Positions 62,942-64,000 of a stretch of 64,000 bases of DNA are shown here, piece after piece. The stretch's first letter is position 1. Each line of letters opens with the position of its first letter. The notes beneath the pieces are model-generated. The model searched no databases. It was not told the DNA's origin and saw only the letters and a program-made list of their open reading frames with translations. The DNA is from Winogradskyella algicola. GTDB taxonomy: Bacteria; Bacteroidota; Bacteroidia; Flavobacteriales; Flavobacteriaceae. Where the stretch lies: contig NZ_SZQF01000010.1 in assembly GCF_005869935.1 (NCBI RefSeq), positions 1 through 64,000 of the forward strand, in the 5' to 3' direction. The translations under genes and the position numbers were made by a program.

Positions 62942-64000
62942 TTAAAATTGTTGCCCAATTATGAAGTGTGTTTCCCATTTTCTTGGCGAAGTTCCATCAG
63001 GCAAATCGTCAAATGCATGACCAAAATCTATACCTAATAAACCAAAAGCTGGCATAAAGATCCTTAATCCTACACCTGCAGATCTTCTTACATTGAAAGG
63101 GTTAAAATCTCTAAAACTATTAACCGACTGACCTCCTTCTAAGAATCCTAAAGCATAAATCTTAGCTTGTGCGCCAAGTGTTATTGCATGACGAAGCTCT
63201 AGTGAGAATTTATTGTAAATAGACCCTCCATCTGTAGTTGATAAGGATTGGTTTGGGTAACCACGTAACTGTATAATTTCCCTACCATCTAAGGCAAAAT
63301 TCCCTAAACCATCACCACCAACAAAGAAACGCTCAAATGGAATAACTCCTCTGTCATTGTTATAAGCGCCTAAGAACCCAAACTCTACACTTGGTCTTAG
63401 TACTAATTTCTTTGTTAAAGCTGTATACCAATCTGCTCTAAACTTAATTTTGTAAAATTCTAACCATTTAAAACGCTCTTGATCAATTTCACCAATTCTG
63501 GCAAAATCATCTGGATCTGATGGATCCAAGGCATCTCGTTCGTCTTTTAAAGCTTTATAATCTACACCATTGACTAAAGAGTATGGAAAAGAGAATTTAG
63601 CAGAAGCCGTAAAACTAGAACCTCCTGTCGGGAATATTGGATCAGTATACAGATTATTCCTACTTAAACCTATTGTATATGATAGGTTGTTAGATGTACC
63701 ATCACCAAAAGTAAATAAGCCTGTATTATAATTGCTTAAATCGTAGTTTTGGTAACTTAAAGACTGAGAAAGCAGAAAATAGTCATCTGGCTTGGATAGT
63801 CTCGTTGACACACCTACTGTTAAACCTAAAATATTGAATCTCCTGCTTTTATCTGCTCTTCTCGTTTGTTGATTAAATAAAAATTGTCTTGAATACGATA
63901 CAGAAGTAGATAATTGAAATGGCTTTTTTCCTCCCAACCAAGGTTCGCTAAAAGAGAAACTATACGTTTGAAAAAACTGACTAGCCTGTAACCTTAAGGC
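62942..64000 (-). CDS. bamA: BamA (Omp85) outer membrane assembly factor, C-terminal part
   Basis: Partial: the frame is open through the right edge of the window (64000), with 352 residues visible and no start. Visible strands begin QASQFFQTYSFSFSEPWLGG and include NLYTDPIFPTGGSSFTASAK, the lid-lock-type FFVGGDGLGNFALDGREIIQ segment, LRGYPNQSLSTTDGG and the C-terminal HFIIGQQF with its terminal Phe. It forms the 16-strand barrel that inserts outer-membrane proteins; the POTRA domains lie beyond the window. The two skp genes follow on the same strand. Confidence 0.9.
   Translation of the reverse strand, partial: ALRLQASQFFQTYSFSFSEPWLGGKKPFQLSTSVSYSRQFLFNQQTRRADKSRRFNILGLTVGVSTRLSKPDDYFLLSQSLSYQNYDLSNYNTGLFTFGDGTSNNLSYTIGLSRNNLYTDPIFPTGGSSFTASAKFSFPYSLVNGVDYKALKDERDALDPSDPDDFARIGEIDQERFKWLEFYKIKFRADWYTALTKKLVLRPSVEFGFLGAYNNDRGVIPFERFFVGGDGLGNFALDGREIIQLRGYPNQSLSTTDGGSIYNKFSLELRHAITLGAQAKIYALGFLEGGQSVNSFRDFNPFNVRRSAGVGLRIFMPAFGLLGIDFGHAFDDLPDGTSPRKWETHFIIGQQF

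Noticed and set aside
1-64000. CRISPR arrays, insertion sequences, prophage genes, rRNA
   Set aside because: No evenly spaced identical repeats, transposase or phage motifs, or rRNA sequence was seen on either strand.

Overview
The window looks like part of a chromosome from a marine-type member of the Flavobacteriaceae (Bacteroidota). The evidence is AT-rich DNA, a complete SusC/SusD-type uptake locus, a type IX secretion sorting tail on a secreted amylase, the mevalonate route to isoprenoids, a short RpoD-type sigma factor, and TAnnTTTG-type -7 promoter elements. Genus cannot be fixed from the sequence alone. I saw no transposase, integrase, phage gene, CRISPR array or rRNA.

Layout. (1) 1-7000 is an accessory-looking region: small unrecognised proteins, a cupin, a CsbD-like stress protein, an AraC-type regulator, a cold-shock protein and a divergent primary-type sigma factor. 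An HxlR-type repressor follows, divergent from a quinone reductase/SnoaL lipoprotein pair. Four related imperfect inverted repeats sit between these genes and look cassette-like. (2) 7000-16050 is housekeeping: an RluB-type pseudouridine synthase whose catalytic Asp position reads Gly, a nitrilase, a UbiA prenyltransferase, mevalonate kinase, diphosphomevalonate decarboxylase (with two in-frame copies of a dispersed repeat), a DUF1697 protein and a BaiN-type flavoprotein. (3) 16039-27265 holds a polyphosphate kinase gene split by a one-base frameshift, a three-part phosphoesterase/kinase-like/outer-membrane barrel protein, SelO, an HD-domain protein fused to a Pycsar-effector-type membrane domain, and a large GAF-type protein. 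(4) 27337-55927 is an alpha-glucan (starch/maltodextrin) utilisation locus. (5) 56109-64000 is core genome: tRNA-Leu, tRNA-Gly, mutS, a SPOUT methyltransferase, a gamma-carbonic anhydrase, murI, two ompH/skp genes and the 3' part of bamA.

How the glucan locus should work (inference from families). A T9SS-exported GH13 amylase cuts starch outside the cell. SusE/F-like lipoproteins and SusD bind the products, and SusC imports them with TonB energy. A set of GH13, GH97 and GH31 enzymes, mostly lipoproteins, trims them to maltose and glucose. An MFS permease carries maltose inward, GH65 maltose phosphorylase splits it, and beta-phosphoglucomutase makes glucose 6-phosphate. A LacI-type regulator lies between the two divergent arms, and an 18-bp perfect palindrome upstream of susC is its probable operator.

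The items most worth a second look are the HD-Pycsar-effector fusion, the phosphoesterase/kinase-like/barrel protein beside the broken ppk, the repeat copies translated inside mvaD, the RluB catalytic-site substitution, and the cassette-like repeats at the left end.
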